A stretch of DNA of 64,000 bases from positions 124,001-188,000 of the forward strand of contig SDUX01000002.1 in assembly GCA_008729055.1 (NCBI GenBank), in the 5' to 3' direction. Position numbers and translations under genes: made by a program. This stretch comes from Pyropia haitanensis. Its lineage: Eukaryota; Rhodophyta; Bangiophyceae; Bangiales; Bangiaceae. Under the pieces are notes generated by a model. It did not search any database and had not been told where the DNA came from. It worked only from the letters and a program-made list of their open reading frames with translations. Every line of letters starts with the position of its first letter. Position 1 is the stretch's first letter. Of the stretch, positions 33,027-42,883 are shown in pieces.

Positions 33027-33201
33027 CCGCTGCCTCCCCGCGGCTGCGACACGTACAGGCCGTACAGGGTGAGGAGCGCGGCGGCCGACACGGCGGCGGG
33101 GGCGTGCGCTGGCAGCGCCGCCTCGGGGTGGAGGGCGATGGTCAGGGCGACGCGGAAGAGGGCGGCGGTGTGGGCGGCGGTCGTGTCGGCGGCGGCCGTG
33201 T

Positions 33202-33235
<34 letters not shown>

Positions 33236-33491
33236 CCCGGGTGGGGGCGTGACGTGGAGGAGGCCGAGGCGGGCGGCCGCCCAGCGGGCGGCGACGGCGG
33301 CCCAGGTGGGCGGCGCGCCGCGCGTGTCGAACAGCGTCGCGACGAGGAAGCGGCGCAGGTCGAGCGCGTGGGGGGGAATCACCACCCACGGCGGCGGCGC
33401 CGCCACCGGGGGGGGTGGGGGGGAGACCGACGAGGGGGGGGGGGGGGGCGTGCCGCCGTCCGCGGCCGACCCGCCAATGGCGCGCCCGCCG

Positions 33492-33538
<47 letters not shown>

Positions 33539-33736
33539 GGCGCCACCGTCCGCCGGCGGCGGCGGCGTGGCACCATTGGCCGGCGGCGCCAACGGGCGAT
33601 CGTCGGCACGCGGGCTTGGCGTGCGGCCAGCGGGGGGCGCCGCCCCGGGGGGACTGGGGGGAGGAGAGCCCCCGCCGCCGTCGGCGGCGGCGGCGGTGCG
33701 CGGCCGCTTGGCGGGCGGCGGACCGGCCGCCGCCAT
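31838..33736 (-). CDS. SNAPc subunit 1-like protein (SNAP43 family candidate), frame junctions at C/G runs
   Basis: SNAPc binds the proximal sequence element of snRNA gene promoters. The chosen start at 33736 (GCGATGGCGGCG) gives MAAAGPPPAKRPRT, with a nuclear-localisation-like KRPR. After Ala/Pro/Gly tracts comes the recognisable core: PHALDLRRFLVATLFDTRGA, PPTWAAVAARWAAARLGLLH, LFRVALTIALHPEAALPA, AVSAAALLTLYGLYVSQP. The last matches ALYLLYGLYxTQ of SNAPC1. One added base at the run near 32919-32928 reaches VRIRLLPGEEAAVAALVGG, the expected VKIRVxxxxW block. A net two-base shift over the runs at 32590-32650 leads to ARLAAAWGAPVAAEERRWWA, and then an Ala-rich tail with DDATVAAVEGALAEAAAAAR. 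The corrected length is 1902 nt and 633 residues. The identity rests on spacing and two motifs in a very Ala-biased protein, so it is tentative. Confidence 0.5.
33494..33538. repeat. GCC trinucleotide repeat (15 units)
   Basis: An uninterrupted repeat coding for poly-Ala in the N-terminal part of the SNAPc-like protein on the minus strand. Confidence 0.85.
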
Positions 33737-33743
33737 CGCGTCT

Positions 33744-33781
<38 letters not shown>

Positions 33782-33783
33782 AG

Positions 33784-33819
<36 letters not shown>

Positions 33820-33823
<4 letters not shown>

Positions 33824-33915
33824 TCGACGCGGCCACCGCCGCCGCCGCCGCCGCCGCCACTCGACGCGGCCACCGCCGCCGCCGCCGCCGCCACTCGACG
33901 CGGCCACCGCGCCGC
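33820..33915. repeat. minisatellite with unit CACTCGACGCGGCCACC plus GCC tract
   Basis: Three copies of CACTCGACGCGGCCACC are separated by GCC trinucleotide tracts of decreasing length, giving periods of about 40 and 33 bases. It lies upstream of the SNAPc-like start codon. Confidence 0.7.
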
Positions 33916-34124
33916 CGCCGCCGCCGCCACCGCCGCCACGGGCAGCAACCGGCCGCGGCCGCGAGCGGCGGGGACGGCGTGCCGCCGACCAGACGGCGGG
34001 CGGCCACTCGGCACGCCAGTGGGGGGCTCTGCCACGTGGCAACCACCCCCTATTTCCGTCGCTGCCGGCGGGCCTGGTCAAAAAAAGCGGGCGAAAGGTC
34101 ATAGAAACTGCGCGGATACGCGGC

Positions 34125-34215
34125 CAGATTTTCATCTCCGCGTCGGACGGCGGCCGCGTTTTCATCCCCGCGTCGGAAGGCGGCCACGTTTTCATCTCCG
34201 CTCCGGACGGTGGCC
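34125..34215. repeat. three 30-bp tandem repeats in the shared promoter
   Basis: Three units with core GTTTTCATCNCCGCGTCGGA followed by NGGCGGCCRC lie side by side. The TTTTCATC core is A/T-rich against a G+C-rich background and is kept in all three units, while the GC-rich part varies slightly. This looks like a cluster of transcription-factor sites. Confidence 0.65.
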
Positions 34216-34457
34216 GGTGCAATTCCGCCACCCCGCCCAGCGCTGTCGTGAGCGGTGGGGCGCTGCGGCAGGGGCGGCCACCGATGCTGGCGGGGATCCG
34301 CCCTCCACCGCCCGCCCCCCCGCCCACGCCCGTCCGAGCGTCACCGACCCATCGGCACGCCCGCCGTGGCTTTCTCCTCTGTCTTTGTCCTCCCCCCCCC
34401 GGCTCCGCGGTGCCCTCCAATTTCTCACTGCGACGCCTGCGCGGCCACGCCCGCCCG

Positions 34458-34533
34458 ATGCTCGCCGCCGCCGCCGCCTCCCCAACCGTCTGGTTTCCGT
34501 CCCTGGCGGTGCTGCCGCCCGCCTCCCCCCCCC

Positions 34534-34566
<33 letters not shown>

Positions 34567-34997
34567 ACGCCACCGGCGTCCGCCCCCCCCCCTTTGCCGC
34601 CAACCGCGTCATGCGGCTCCCATCCGGCGGGGACCGGCCCCCACCCCCCCCCCGCCCATGCACGACGACGACGACCACCACCACCACCTCCGCCACCACC
34701 ACCACCGCGACCACCGCCCAGCGTGCCCCTCCACCCCCCCTCCCCGCGGCCGTGGCGGCCTTTTGCGCCCCCGCCGCCGCCGCCGGTTGGGCACCCCCCC
34801 GGCGGCGGCCGGCGGCAGCGGCGGCGGCGGCGTCGGCGGCGGCAGCGGCGGTGGGGCGCGGCGCCCGCGGGCGCCCACGGTTGGTGGCGGCGCGGCGGGC
34901 GCGCGCCGCGGCGCCGCCGCGGGGGCTGCGGCCACGGCGGGCGGCGGCGGCGGCGGCGCCGCGGATGGGCGGCGGCCCGCCGCGGCGGTCGGCGCGG

Positions 34998-35028
<31 letters not shown>

Positions 35029-35231
35029 GGGGGGGGGGGGCCCGCCCGCCGCGGCAACGTCGACGCCGTCGGCGGCGGCGTCTGGCAACGGGGAGGACCC
35101 GATGGAGCCGCTGATGGGGATGCCGCCTGCGTCGGGGGGGGAGGGCGAGCGCGACGGTGGCGGCGGCGTCGTGGCGCCTGGACCGACCGCCGCGACCGGC
35201 GCTGGGGTGCGGGCGGCCACGCCCGGCGGCA

Positions 35232-35275
<44 letters not shown>

Positions 35276-36682
35276 GGCATCAGCAACGGCGCGCCGAGCC
35301 GGTCCCCGTCGACCCTGCCGGCTGAGAAGCGGGGCGGGCTGGCCGCCGCCGCGGAGCGTGCGCTGGGTACCCCCCTCACCCCCGAGCTCACCGCCATCCT
35401 GTGCGTGTACTTTGTGCAGGGCGCGCTGGGCATCTCCCGGCTGGCGCTGTCCTTCTTCCTAAAGGACGACCTCGGCCTGTCGCCCGCGGCGGTGTCGGCG
35501 CTGACGGGCATTACGGTCTTCCCGTGGCTCATCAAGCCCCTCTACGGCTTTTTGTCGGACGCGCTGCCCCTGTTTGGCTACCGCCGCCGCTCGTACCTGG
35601 CGGGCGCGGGCGTCCTCGGCGCCGTTGCGTGGACCGCGCTCGCCACGTGGGCGTCCACGCCGACGCAGGCGATCGCCGCGGCGACGCTGGGCGCCGCGTC
35701 CGTGGCGATTAGCGACGTTGTCGCGGACTCGCTGGTGGTGGAGCGCAGCCGCGGGGCGAGCGCCGAGGTGGCGGGCGGCCTGCAGAGCTTGATGTGGGGC
35801 GCGAGCGCCACGGGCGGGCTGCTCAGCGCCTACTTTTCGGGCAGCCTGCTGACCATCCTGACCGCGCGGCAGGTGTTTGGGCTGACGGCCATCTTCCCCA
35901 TCGCCACCGCGTCGCTGTCCCTGCTCATCCCCGAGGCGCGCGTCGCGCGGCGGTCTGCGGGCGGCGACGGGCTGGCGTCGACGGTCGCGGAGTTTCGGGT
36001 CCGCGCCGCGCGCCTGTGGGGCGCCCTCTCCCAGCGGCAGGTGTACCTGCCCGCCGCGTTTGTGTTTCTGTGGCAGGCCACGCCCACCCCCGACGCGGCG
36101 CTCTTTTTCTTTCAGACTGGGGAGCTCGGCTTTGGCCCCGAGTTCCTCGGCCGCGTCCGCCTCGTGTCGTCGGCGGCGAGCCTGGTCGGCGTCTTTGTCT
36201 TTCGCCGCTACCTCCGCTCCGTGCCGACCAAGCAGGTGATGCTGTGGGCGACGCTCATTGGGCTGCCCCTGTCCCTGACGCAGCTGGCGCTGGTCACCCG
36301 CCTCAACGTGGCGCTCGGCATCCCCGACCGCCTGTTTGCGCTCACCGACGCGGCGGTGCTGACGGTGCTGGGCCAGGTCAGCTTCATGCCCACCCTCGTG
36401 CTCGCCGCGCGCCTGTGCCCGCCAGACGTGGAGGCCAGCCTGTTTGCCGCGCTGATGAGCGTGTACAACGCGTCGGGGGTGGTGTCCAACGAGTCGGGCG
36501 CCGCGCTGACCGCCGCGCTGGGCGTGTCGGAGGGGCACTATGACAACCTGGCGCTGCTCGTGGGGATGTGCTGCTTCCTGGGCGTCCTTCCGTTGCCGCT
36601 GCTGGGGTGGCTGGATGAGGCGCCCGTGAATGGGGGGGCTGACGTTGCGGGGGAGGGGAAGAAGGCAGAGGAGAAAGTATGA
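34458..36682 (+). CDS. folate-biopterin transporter (BT1 family, MFS), one frame junction
   Basis: This is a membrane carrier of the BT1 family; plant and cyanobacterial members move folates or related pteridines and the plant one is plastidial. The membrane part begins at ELTAILCVYFVQGALGISRL and contains SFFLKDDLGLSPAAVSALTG, PWLIKPLYGFLSDALPLFGY followed by RRRSYL (the family signature of the second and third helices), ISDVVADSLVVERSR, and LFALTDAAVLTVLGQVSFMP. It ends ADVAGEGKKAEEKV. About twelve membrane segments can be traced. The N-terminus starts at 34458 (MLAAAAASPTVWFPSLAVLP), a Ser/Ala/Pro leader suitable for a plastid, followed by long Thr, Ala and Arg tracts. A G12 run (35029-35040) needs one added base to connect ADAADAADAGGGG to PPAAATSTPSAAASGNGEDP. 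The result is 2226 nt and 741 residues. An in-frame (GGC)n poly-Gly tract lies at about 35230-35275. Confidence 0.85.
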
Positions 36683-37076
36683 TGGGCGCGGTGCCGGGCC
36701 TATCTATTTTTGAAAGTTGTCGCTGGGGGAGAGACGTGGGATCTCCTGCAACCGGGGCGCTCACAAAATAAATTAAGCGTGAATACATGAAATGGAAGAT
36801 AGCTTGTTGATATGATGGTAAAATAGTCTTGATTTTGTCGGGAAATCAAAACAGTTTCAAGTGTCAGTGTCGGTGATTGTTTGCGTGATGACAGTGCAAA
36901 CCGATGGATTGGCCACGTCGATGCCCCCTTGTGTCCGACATGCGGGTGCGATCCGAGTCTGCGCCCGCGGCCGTCCTTGACCGCCACTTGCTTCGTACTG
37001 TGTGATCAACGCACCCCTTGCTCTGGGGTGTGATCCGTCGCCCTTGGTACTCGAGCGGACGCTGTTTGGTATTGCA
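36683..37076. other. intergenic, markedly lower G+C
   Basis: This holds the 3' flank of the BT1 gene (AAAATAAATTAAG near 36765-36778, a likely polyadenylation region) and the short upstream region of the malate dehydrogenase gene. It is the most A+T-rich stretch of the right half. Confidence 0.6.
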
Positions 37077-38377
37077 ATGGCCTCTCGACTGCTCGCCTGG
37101 CGGTTTGCCTCTACAGCTGCCGTTGCGACAGAGAAAAAGCCTGTCAATGTGGCTGTCACGGGCGCCGCGGGCGCCATTGGCTATGCCCTGCTGATGCGCA
37201 TCGCGAGGTACGCTTTCTCTCTTGTGTTGTCACTCATGGCTCTCGGTTTCTTTCAACTGGCTGGTGCTGTGTGGCCTCGCCCAGCTCCCACCTCTCTCAT
37301 CTGGTTGCGTAGTCCGATTGGGGTGGGCCCTGACCGTTGCATCGTCTGCCTGCATATTGTGGATGGCGCATGGTATCGTGGTTGCGGCGTGCCATTTCGT
37401 GATCCTTGCTGCTCTATTCTGCCTGTAGTGGTGACATGCTGGGACCCAACCAGCCCGTCAACTTGCAGCTCATCGAGACCGAGCCTGGCATGAAGCCGCT
37501 GTCTGGCGTCACGATGGAGCTCTCCGATTGCGCCTTCCCGCTTCTGCGATCGGTCAAGTCCACGACCGACCTGGAGGCCGGCTTTGGTGACGCCTCCCTG
37601 GCCATTCTCGTCGGTGCCCGCCCGCGGAGCAAGGGCATGGAGCGTGGCGACCTGCTCACCGCCAACGCGTCCATCTTTGCTGCGCAAGGGGCAGCGCTGA
37701 ACGCGGCCGCGGCGCGCGATGTGTCGGTGTTGGTGGTGGGCAACCCCGCCAACACCAACGCCCTTGTGGCGGCTGCCAACGCGCCCAACCTGTCGCCCGG
37801 TCAGTTCATGGCCATGACCCGCCTGGACCAGTCCCGTGCCGCGGCGGCGGTGGCGGGCAAGACCGGCGCGCACGTGCGGGACGTGAAGCGGGTAGTGATT
37901 TGGGGCAACCACTCGGCGACGCAGTACCCGGACCTGACCCACGCCACGGTCCGGGGACAGCCGGCACTCAAGGCCATTGGCAACGATGCGTGGGTCAAGA
38001 AGACGTTCATCCCGGACGTGCAGAAGCGTGGGGCCGCCATTATTGAGGCCCGCGGCGCATCGTCGGCCGCCTCTGCTGCGAGCGCGGCGATTGACCACAT
38101 GCGGGACCTGGTCGTGGGTGCCGGTGACGAGTGGCTGAGCATGGGCGTGCCGTCGGACGGCAGCTACGGCGTGGAGGAGGGCCTTTGGTACTCTGTGCCG
38201 GTGACGTGCCCTGGCCAGGGTGTGTACAAACGGGTGGGGGGGCTGCCGCAGCCTGACGCTTTTTCTGCCAGCATGATGGACGCCACGAGGAAGGAGCTCC
38301 TGTCTGAGAGGGACGGCGTTCGCCACCTGCTACCCAAGGCGGCTGGAGGGAAGGGCGGTAAGAAGGGCCGCAAGTGA
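37077..38377 (+). CDS. MDH: malate dehydrogenase (MDH type 2 family), one intron
   Basis: The enzyme interconverts malate and oxaloacetate with NAD(P). It is encoded by join(37077..37207, 37429..38377), 1080 nt and 359 residues. Motifs are [16 protein letters not shown] (nucleotide-binding loop), [18 protein letters not shown] across the splice, [27 protein letters not shown] (mobile loop with the substrate Arg residues), [20 protein letters not shown], and the catalytic His in [25 protein letters not shown] confirms the intron phase. The N-terminal [21 protein letters not shown] is a typical mitochondrial presequence; an in-frame ATG at 37002 would add 25 residues. The end [10 protein letters not shown] is an unusual Lys-rich tail. 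Codon use is less G+C-extreme than in the neighbours, and there is no homopolymer junction. Confidence 0.93.
37208..37428 (+). other. intron in the malate dehydrogenase gene
   Basis: This is a 221-base intron, donor GCGAG|GTACGC and acceptor CTGTAG|TGG. It splits a Ser codon (AG/T), and removal restores the conserved ASGDMLGP. The intron is T-rich compared with the exons. Confidence 0.92.
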
Positions 38378-38555
38378 GGGAACGCGGCTCACCGTCGGCA
38401 ACATGTGTAGAAGCTCTTTGTGATTGCCCGGACTGGTGGCACTGGGTTGTGCGAGACCAGTGCCTCTCGTGTTTGTCTCCTTGTACGTCTAGACTGCACA
38501 CTTCGCTGTTCCCTTACTCGCTGCAACATGGTGGCACATTTGAGTACAACACGCG

Positions 38556-39680
38556 TCAACTGGCACCCCCACCAGCTCCGGCTCCCTTGCTGGCGTCGCC
38601 AGCCGCCGCCTTTGTTGTCTCTGCCTGCTTCACCATCTCCGCCTGCTTCATCATCTGCGCCATGTACTGCGCCGCATAGTCATCGGGCGCATCCTCAGCA
38701 GCAGCAGCCGGTTCACTGTCAGCCGCCCCCTTTCCTCCTTCCTGCTCCCATCCCGCACCACCTTCATCCTCTTCGTCCTCCGCGCCGCGCTTGGTGCCTT
38801 TCTTGAACCAGGACGGCCCGTCGGGGATGGCATTGGCGTTCTTGGCGGCCAGCGCATCCCGCCGCGCCTTCTCGTCCGGCGCAGCCGACTCAATCTCCAC
38901 GTCAATTTTCTGCTCCGTATCGCCAGCAATGCCCCCATAGTCGCCGGTGAGACCGCCGTCGGGCCCATGCAGCTCCGCGTCCGTGACGACCCGCCCCAGT
39001 TCCAACTCGTCCAGACCGTCGAGCGGATGGGCGGGCATCGGCACGCCGTCACACTCGGCCAGCTTCTCGAGCAGCGGCCTCACCTCGGCCTCAAAGCGGC
39101 GGCTCAACTCAGACAGCGCCGCTCGTTCCCCGGCGGTGTCCTCCTCCTCCATTAGGGTGCCACACTCGAGGTTGCGACCGATTTCGGCGTCGCACTTGAA
39201 GCGGCCCGTGTCGGGGTCCGTCCGCGACGCCGCCTCCAGCGCTGAGTAGAGCGCCCGGCACCGCGGACACCGGTACATCTGGTGCTCCAGCTCATTGTCC
39301 AGCTTGGCCGCCAGCTCTGTGCGGATGCGGTCGATGCGGTACCGGAAGGAGTCGATGATCTCAGTGTGGGGCACAAAAAAGATCTCGGACTGCACCGACC
39401 GGGCAGGTGCCAGAGGGTTGGCCGTATTCTCTCGCCGCAGGCTGCGGCGCTCGGAGCGCGCAAAGCCCGCCTCGCATATCTGCTTGAGCGTCGTACGCAG
39501 CTCCTTGGCGGGCATCTTGAGGGCTGACGACAGGGATTCGACGCGGACGTAGCCTTCGCGGAGGATGGCGTCGACAACAACGATAAAAACAGGAGAACAA
39601 AATGCGCGCACCACCATGCGCACAAAGTCTTTGACAACGCCAGGCACCGGGATAGCTTTTTCTGGTTCCTTCTCCGACAT
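38556..39680 (-). CDS. transcription initiation factor TFIIE, alpha subunit
   Basis: TFIIE-alpha recruits and stimulates TFIIH at RNA polymerase II promoters. The start at 39680 gives MSEKEPEKAIPVPGVVKDFV and 374 residues. The winged-helix domain covers about residues 15-105 (FIVVVDAILREGYVRVESLS, ALKMPAKELRTTLKQICEAG). Then comes IRTELAAKLDNELEHQMYRC and a zinc ribbon: CPRC, then FKCDAEIGRNLECGTLM. The second pair of ligands is spaced C-x9-C instead of the usual CxxC, a nine-residue loop that may be lineage-specific. The C-terminal half is acidic (GAEDEEDEGG) with a final Gln/Met helix, DYAAQYMAQMMKQAEMVKQA. The gene is tail-to-tail with malate dehydrogenase, 178 bases apart. It has no homopolymer runs and moderate G+C. 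Confidence 0.88.
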   Translation of the reverse strand: MSEKEPEKAIPVPGVVKDFVRMVVRAFCSPVFIVVVDAILREGYVRVESLSSALKMPAKELRTTLKQICEAGFARSERRSLRRENTANPLAPARSVQSEIFFVPHTEIIDSFRYRIDRIRTELAAKLDNELEHQMYRCPRCRALYSALEAASRTDPDTGRFKCDAEIGRNLECGTLMEEEDTAGERAALSELSRRFEAEVRPLLEKLAECDGVPMPAHPLDGLDELELGRVVTDAELHGPDGGLTGDYGGIAGDTEQKIDVEIESAAPDEKARRDALAAKNANAIPDGPSWFKKGTKRGAEDEEDEGGAGWEQEGGKGAADSEPAAAAEDAPDDYAAQYMAQMMKQAEMVKQAETTKAAAGDASKGAGAGGGAS

Positions 39681-40657
39681 GGTGGGTGGCAAAGGGGAGG
39701 GAACGGCGTCGGGAAGGAAAGCAACGACTTGGGGAAGCCACACTACAAACGGGCAAGGAAGAACAGCTTGTGCTTTTACAACCCGACAGAGTTGGCCGCC
39801 GTTCAGTGGGGTATGATGTAGCAGGGACACGTTCGTCTCGGGCGTGAAGGCATGCAAGCAACGTCCACGCAACACACAAGGTGCCGGCGGAAGAGGACTA
39901 TGCATGTACTTAGAGATCGTGAGCTATGAAGTTGTTGTAATTCTGCGTTCAGCACTTTGTCCTGGGACTGAGGGCTCCCCCTGAATTGGGCCAGTTAGCT
40001 AAGCTACATGGACGATGACCAGGCGGTCGTGAGGCGACCCGGCGGTCGCGGTGCCAGCCGGCGTGCCTTTGACAGCCGGTGGTGCGCCTGCCGTGGATAA
40101 GCGCCCCTCACCGCCAAACATGACTTGGCCGCCCCCGCCACGGGCGGTGGAACGCTGAAGTCCGGCGCCTCTTCCTTGCTGCGAGGTGAGGGAGGGTGGC
40201 GCTGCAGAGGGACCGTGTTGCGGGGGAGGACAGGGGAGAGGACCGCCCCCGCACGGCAGTCGCAGTGCAAGACGCCATGCACTCTTCCACGTCGCCCTGC
40301 TTCCCGCGGCGGGTGAATTTTCGGCAGCGGTACCGCGACCCACGTAGGGAGCTTGGGGAGAGCGGGTGCCCCGCTCGCATGGTGGGCGCGGCGTCGTCCG
40401 CGACTGGTTCGTCAGCACAGTCTACATAAAGGCGGTCGCAGCTGGCGCTCATTCCCCACCGAGCTCTCCCATCCCCACCACCAGCGTCACCAGCACACGC
40501 CCTAGGAATACCTCTCTCATTCGCCCTTCCCGGCCCCTGTTGCCCCCCTATCATCGCCGCCTCTACCACCACTCCTATTTGCCCATCGGCTGGCCCCCCC
40601 CTTTCCACTCCTCCCCTGTTTCATTGCCCTCTGTTGCCCACCCGCAGCTTGTTAGTC
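39681..40657. other. intergenic, divergent upstream region
   Basis: This holds the 5' flank of the TFIIE-alpha gene (moderate G+C) and the promoter and 5' leader of the first cysteine-rich gene. Open frames at 40108-40608 on the minus strand are not convincing. Confidence 0.6.
40427..40433 (+). promoter_or_regulatory. TATA box of cysteine-rich gene 1
   Basis: ATAAAGG within ACATAAAGGCGG lies 231 bases before the ATG. The same ATAAAGGCGG stands 251 and 246 bases before the ATGs of the two paralogues, which makes a genuine core promoter with a leader of roughly 200 bases very likely. Confidence 0.7.
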
Positions 40658-41065
40658 ATGGCCGGCTCTGCTCTCCGCTTCCTTGTCGCCGCTGCCGCCG
40701 TCGCCGCGGTCATGGTCGCCGCCACCCTCCCCGCCGCCGTCCGCGCCGCCGATGACAAGCGCACGTGCACCACCGAGTCGGACATTGGCAGCTTTGTCGG
40801 CTGGTGCCGCTGCTCGTCGCTGACCGCCCCCCGCGAGCTGGTCGCCTTCAACGGCGACTCGGACGACCCATGGTGCAAGGTGTCCGTCCCAGACACGACC
40901 GTCTACTACTGCGACGCGCAGGGCGCGGGCAACTGTGACCTGCAGTGTGCAGCGGCCATCCATGAGTGCACCTCGCCGCCGTCGCCGGACAACCAGGTGT
41001 GTGCGTGCGCGCCGGGCAAGGTGCGTACGGTGCTGCGGTACAACGGGCCCTTGGCGGCGGCTTGA
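40658..41065 (+). CDS. small secreted 10-cysteine protein, paralogue 1
   Basis: The product has 135 residues; I do not recognise a family. The start is in TCATGGCC context. Residues 1-28 (MAGSALRFLVAAAAVAAVMV ... AVRA) are a signal peptide with cleavage after Ala, giving a mature protein of about 105 residues beginning ADDKRTC. Ten cysteines (TC, WCRC, DPWC, YYC, NCDLQC, HEC, VCAC) are kept in all three copies, enough for five disulfides. Conserved blocks are APRELVAFNGDS, DTTVYYCDAQGAGNCDLQCA and SPPSPDNQVCACAPGKVRTV. It lacks membrane segments, a GPI signal and poly-Gly tracts. A secreted or cell-wall role is likely; toxin-like, adhesive or enzyme-inhibitor roles are all open. It differs from the other two copies mainly in the signal peptide and the end (PLAAA instead of PLQTA). 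Confidence 0.8.
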   Translation: MAGSALRFLVAAAAVAAVMVAATLPAAVRAADDKRTCTTESDIGSFVGWCRCSSLTAPRELVAFNGDSDDPWCKVSVPDTTVYYCDAQGAGNCDLQCAAAIHECTSPPSPDNQVCACAPGKVRTVLRYNGPLAAA

Positions 41066-41189
41066 AGCGCCTGTTTCTGGCGGGGAAGAAGGATGAGGTG
41101 GGGGTGGAAGGGACTGGTCGATAGGGCGCGGCCACCATGAGCTGGTGTGGGTGGGCGTGTTTGAGCGTTGGGCGCGGGAAGTGCCCACG

Positions 41190-41225
41190 CTGTGGGGGCC
41201 GACGGCTGCCGTGCAACCCGGCCAT
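41190..41225 (+). promoter_or_regulatory. conserved 3' flank element, copy 1
   Basis: GACGGCTGCCGTGCA followed by ACCCGG lies about 135 bases after the stop codon and is followed by a TTGTACC motif near 41269-41275. The same combination occurs after the other two paralogues, which suggests a 3' UTR or 3'-end processing element. Confidence 0.5.
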
Positions 41226-42233
41226 TGGCGGTCGTGCGTGGTACAGTGTACATACAAAGCATTTTTGTACCTCTCTCATACTATTACCAGCGGCCACCAT
41301 GGGGACCTCGGCAGCCGCGGCGGCAGGATGGATGCCCAGTCCGGGTGATGCAGACGCACCAAGCTCGCCGAGTGCGTAGCAGTACTGGGCGACGCGGCGC
41401 GCTGCCCTGCCCAATGGGAGCGCCCGCGGGGCACGACATTGGGCGACGCGGCACTGGCGGAGGCCGCCCCCCCCCCTCCCGACCCCCCCTCCCGACCCGG
41501 AACGGAATGGGCGGCGGGTACCCCCCCCACCCGTCCGCTCCGTCCCCCCCTACCACCCTCATCACCCCCGCGGGCGGCGCCACGGCAGCCGCGCCGTGCC
41601 CACCGCCACCGCCACCGAGGCGGGCACGTCAGGGGAGGCGGGGGGGGAGGAGGAGAAGGAGGAGGGGGACGCGGCATTGGCGGCGCCGGCGGGCGCAGCG
41701 GCGGCAGCAACGCGGGCTGCGTCGCCGCTGCCGTCGGCCGTGCCCACCACCGCCCGACCGCCGCGGCGACGGCGGCCGCCCGGACCGCCCGTCTCTGCGC
41801 GCACGTGCACGCGCTGGAGATAGGGGGGGGGGCGACGGCGTTGGCGGCGGCTGCGGCCGACGCGGCTGCCGCCGCGTGGCGGCGACGCGGGCGGAGAGGG
41901 GAGGGCCGCCGCCGCGGGCCATCACCCACGAGACGGCCGATACCGTCGACCCAGCGACACCCGTGGTGGTCATGGCGTTCTGCATCCACCGTGCCCGTCC
42001 AGCTCGGGAGTGCGCCCTCCGACTCAACGCCTCTATCCCTGAGTTGACCCTGTGGAAAACACTCCGGGGACTGTCCAAGGCATCCTGTTCGCTCTCACTG
42101 CCCACACCCTCTTCCGTTCCCCCCTGCATCCCCTTCTACGCCCATCGTGGTGGTCGACGCGGAAGCAGCTTTCGACGCCGCGGCGGCACGCACTCGCATG
42201 CCCAGCACATGCCGGACAGGCCCAAGTTTCACT

Positions 42234-42883
42234 AGAGAGCTTCAGCAGGTACAGATCTCGTCAAGATCTCGTTATATGCTTGACACGTTTGCCACGTAGT
42301 CTCCGCTTAACGAGATCTGGTAAGGAAAAAACCCTTATGCGGCCCCGCATAACGAAGTGGATCTCGGTACGGGGAGTAGGACACGTGTTGTGCTGAGCAG
42401 CAATTGTAGGCATTAATGTTGAAGGTCGACGAGCGAATGCGATGGCAGCAGTCTAACGAGACGCACGTCCCGACGAAGTCTCAGGTACACTCGTAGCTGG
42501 GGCGTCATGGCCACCAAGTCAGCTTCCAGACAGGCGCGTGCAAGCAGGTAGCGCCGCAGTCGATGACGTCGACGGACCAGCCTCCCGAGCGTGTGGTCTC
42601 GGAGACGAACCATGTCGCCGCAGCCAAGCGCTGCGGGCTCAACACACCTAACAGCCTCGAGCGCAGTTGGCACGCTTGCGGGGCCGGCCTGTGCCTCGAG
42701 CAGGGACGTGCTGTTCGCTCCACGTTTCGTGTCATCTACATCCTCGCAACGTGCAGTTTTCCATAACGAGATTTGGTACCTGCTGAAGGTCCCGCAGCCT
42801 CAGTTCTGGTAAGAATATTCTGCTGCCACGCGACCGAGAAATTATGGAGATCTCTTGCTAGATCCTTCCTGCTGAAGCTCTCT
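42234..42883. repeat. lower-G+C segment bounded by inverted repeats
   Basis: AGAGAGCTTCAGCAGG at 42234-42249 is inverted at 42868-42883. A second inverted partner is at 42779-42789 (CCTGCTGAAGG), where TAACGAGATTTGGTACC before it mirrors the CGAGATC sequences beside the first. TTAACGAGATCTGGTAAGG also appears directly at 42306-42323. The 650-bp size and base composition suggest a degenerate mobile element. Confidence 0.45.

Larger units (their letters stand above)
33737..34457. promoter_or_regulatory. bidirectional promoter region
   Basis: These 721 bases separate the start codons of the divergent SNAPc-like and BT1 genes. They hold a GCC/CTCGACGCGGCCAC minisatellite (33820-33915), the triple 30-bp repeat at 34125-34215, and the two 5' leaders. 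Confidence 0.6.

Noticed and set aside
30854..36682. A 1942-codon plus-strand frame suggesting one giant protein
   Set aside because: Only the last part (from about 35.1 kb) is the BT1 transporter. The upstream 4 kb is antisense to the SNAPc-like gene and has shadow composition; stops are simply rare at this G+C content.
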